NCBI GenBank assembly: GCA_900555125.1
Contig: USKH01000071.1
Coordinates: forward strand, 1 to 6,416
Length of the DNA: 6,416 nucleotides
DNA from: an uncultured Clostridium sp.
GTDB lineage: Bacteria > Bacillota > Clostridia > Christensenellales > Pumilibacteraceae
Direction of reading: 5' to 3'
Shown: in pieces, positions 6,209 through 6,416 of the stretch
Numbering within the stretch: position 1 is the stretch's first letter
How the letters are laid out: the number at the start of each line of letters is the position of its first letter
Position numbers and translations under genes: made by a program
The notes under the pieces: model-generated
The model's database searches: none
Told to the model about the DNA's origin: nothing
The model's input: the letters and a program-made list of their open reading frames with translations, nothing else

Positions 6209-6234
6209 AAAAAGTCCAAACGTTTGGACTTTTT
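6209..6234 (+). terminator. Perfect palindromic intrinsic terminator, probably bidirectional
   Basis: AAAAAGTCCAAAC and its exact reverse complement meet at 6221/6222, forming a 26-bp perfect palindrome. On the plus strand it ends in five T, then GTTTTAA; on the minus strand it ends in six T (6213-6208). It can end GH2 transcription from the left and CRISPR array transcription arriving from the right. Confidence 0.88.
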
Positions 6235-6266
6235 GTTTTAATCGTTTTAATTGCACATGCTCGAAT
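6235..6266 (-). repeat. Degenerate CRISPR-repeat-like element (decayed terminal repeat or anti-repeat)
   Basis: Bases 6249-6266 read AATTGCACATGCTCGAAT. The end of the true repeat reads AATTACACCATACTCAAAC. They agree except for three A-to-G changes, one C-to-T change and one missing C. Upstream, GTTTTAAT (6235-6242) resembles the repeat start GTTTGACT. The element is in the same orientation as the repeats and is followed by 29 nt (6267-6295) before the first clear repeat, the length of a spacer. A decayed leader-distal repeat is therefore the simplest reading. All four substitutions would still pair with the crRNA repeat by G-U wobble, so a tracrRNA anti-repeat is the alternative. Confidence 0.55.
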
Positions 6267-6295
6267 TACCGGTAAACACAGTTTATTTCTGCCGC

Positions 6296-6416
6296 GTTTG
6301 ACTACCATTTAAATTACACCATACTCAAACTTCAGCCTTTTCGCCCATTACTTCGTAAAAGTTTGACTACCATTTAAAATTACACCATACTCAAACCGCT
6401 TACAACGCTTTAACCG
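6296..6416 (-). CRISPR. CRISPR array, leader-distal end (type II-like repeats), continuing past the right edge
   Basis: Two near-identical repeats are seen: 6296-6330 (35 nt, one A missing from the central A-run) and 6361-6396 (36 nt). They begin GTTTGACTACC and end CCATACTCAAAC. Between them is a 30-nt spacer (6331-6360); a second spacer starts at 6397 and is cut after 20 nt. Read on the minus strand, the repeat starts GTTTGAGTATGG and ends AAATGGTAGTCAAAC. This resembles type II-A repeats, which end AATGGTCCCAAAAC in Streptococcus. So the crRNA direction is probably minus, with leader and cas genes to the right. The one-base deletion in the leftmost copy fits a leader-distal repeat. Two repeats are few, but repeat length, spacer length and terminal GTTTGA/TCAAAC symmetry are all typical. 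Confidence 0.88.

Noticed and set aside
6266..6275. TTACCGGTAA palindrome beside the degenerate CRISPR repeat, considered as a tracrRNA nexus hairpin
   Set aside because: Too short to form a loop-containing stem of any stability and unlike known nexus sequences; it lies mostly within the presumed decayed spacer.
5652..6308. Minus-strand open frame (218 codons) overlapping the GH2 3' end and the terminator
   Set aside because: It crosses the palindromic terminator and is antisense to the GH2 domains; no family resemblance.

Overview
The window looks like a chromosomal segment of a low-to-mid GC Gram-positive bacterium (Bacillota, probably an uncultured gut clostridium). The evidence is the ctsR-mcsA-mcsB-clpC stress operon, strong AGGAGG-type ribosome binding sites, TTGACA/TATAAT promoters, and a GH2/AraC carbohydrate locus. 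The species cannot be named from sequence alone.

Layout. (1) Bases 1-2600, minus strand: the class III heat-shock operon ctsR-mcsA-mcsB-clpC, with clpC cut by the left edge. Its promoter is a near-ideal sigma-A site (TTGACA, 17 bp, TATAAT). A perfect CtsR operator sits just downstream of the -10, so the operon should be autorepressed by CtsR. (2) Bases 2681-3596, minus strand: an AraC-family regulator followed by an intrinsic terminator. (3) Bases 3597-3786: a divergent promoter region. (4) Bases 3787-6129, plus strand: a cytoplasmic family 2 glycoside hydrolase, probably controlled by the divergent AraC protein. (5) Bases 6135-6234: a UUCG-capped hairpin and a perfectly palindromic, probably bidirectional terminator. 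(6) Bases 6235-6416: the leader-distal end of a CRISPR array with 36-bp repeats of type II character and 30-bp spacers, running off the right edge. No cas gene lies in the window.

How the genes work together. In the well-studied Bacillus system, McsB (activated by McsA) phosphorylates arginines on CtsR and on misfolded proteins, and ClpC-ClpP degrades the marked proteins. The most notable observation here is that this McsB keeps the fold and the catalytic carboxylates but has lost the arginines that grip ATP phosphates. It therefore looks like a pseudokinase inside an otherwise intact operon. The second is a degenerate repeat-like element at 6235-6266, which is either a decayed terminal CRISPR repeat or a tracrRNA anti-repeat.
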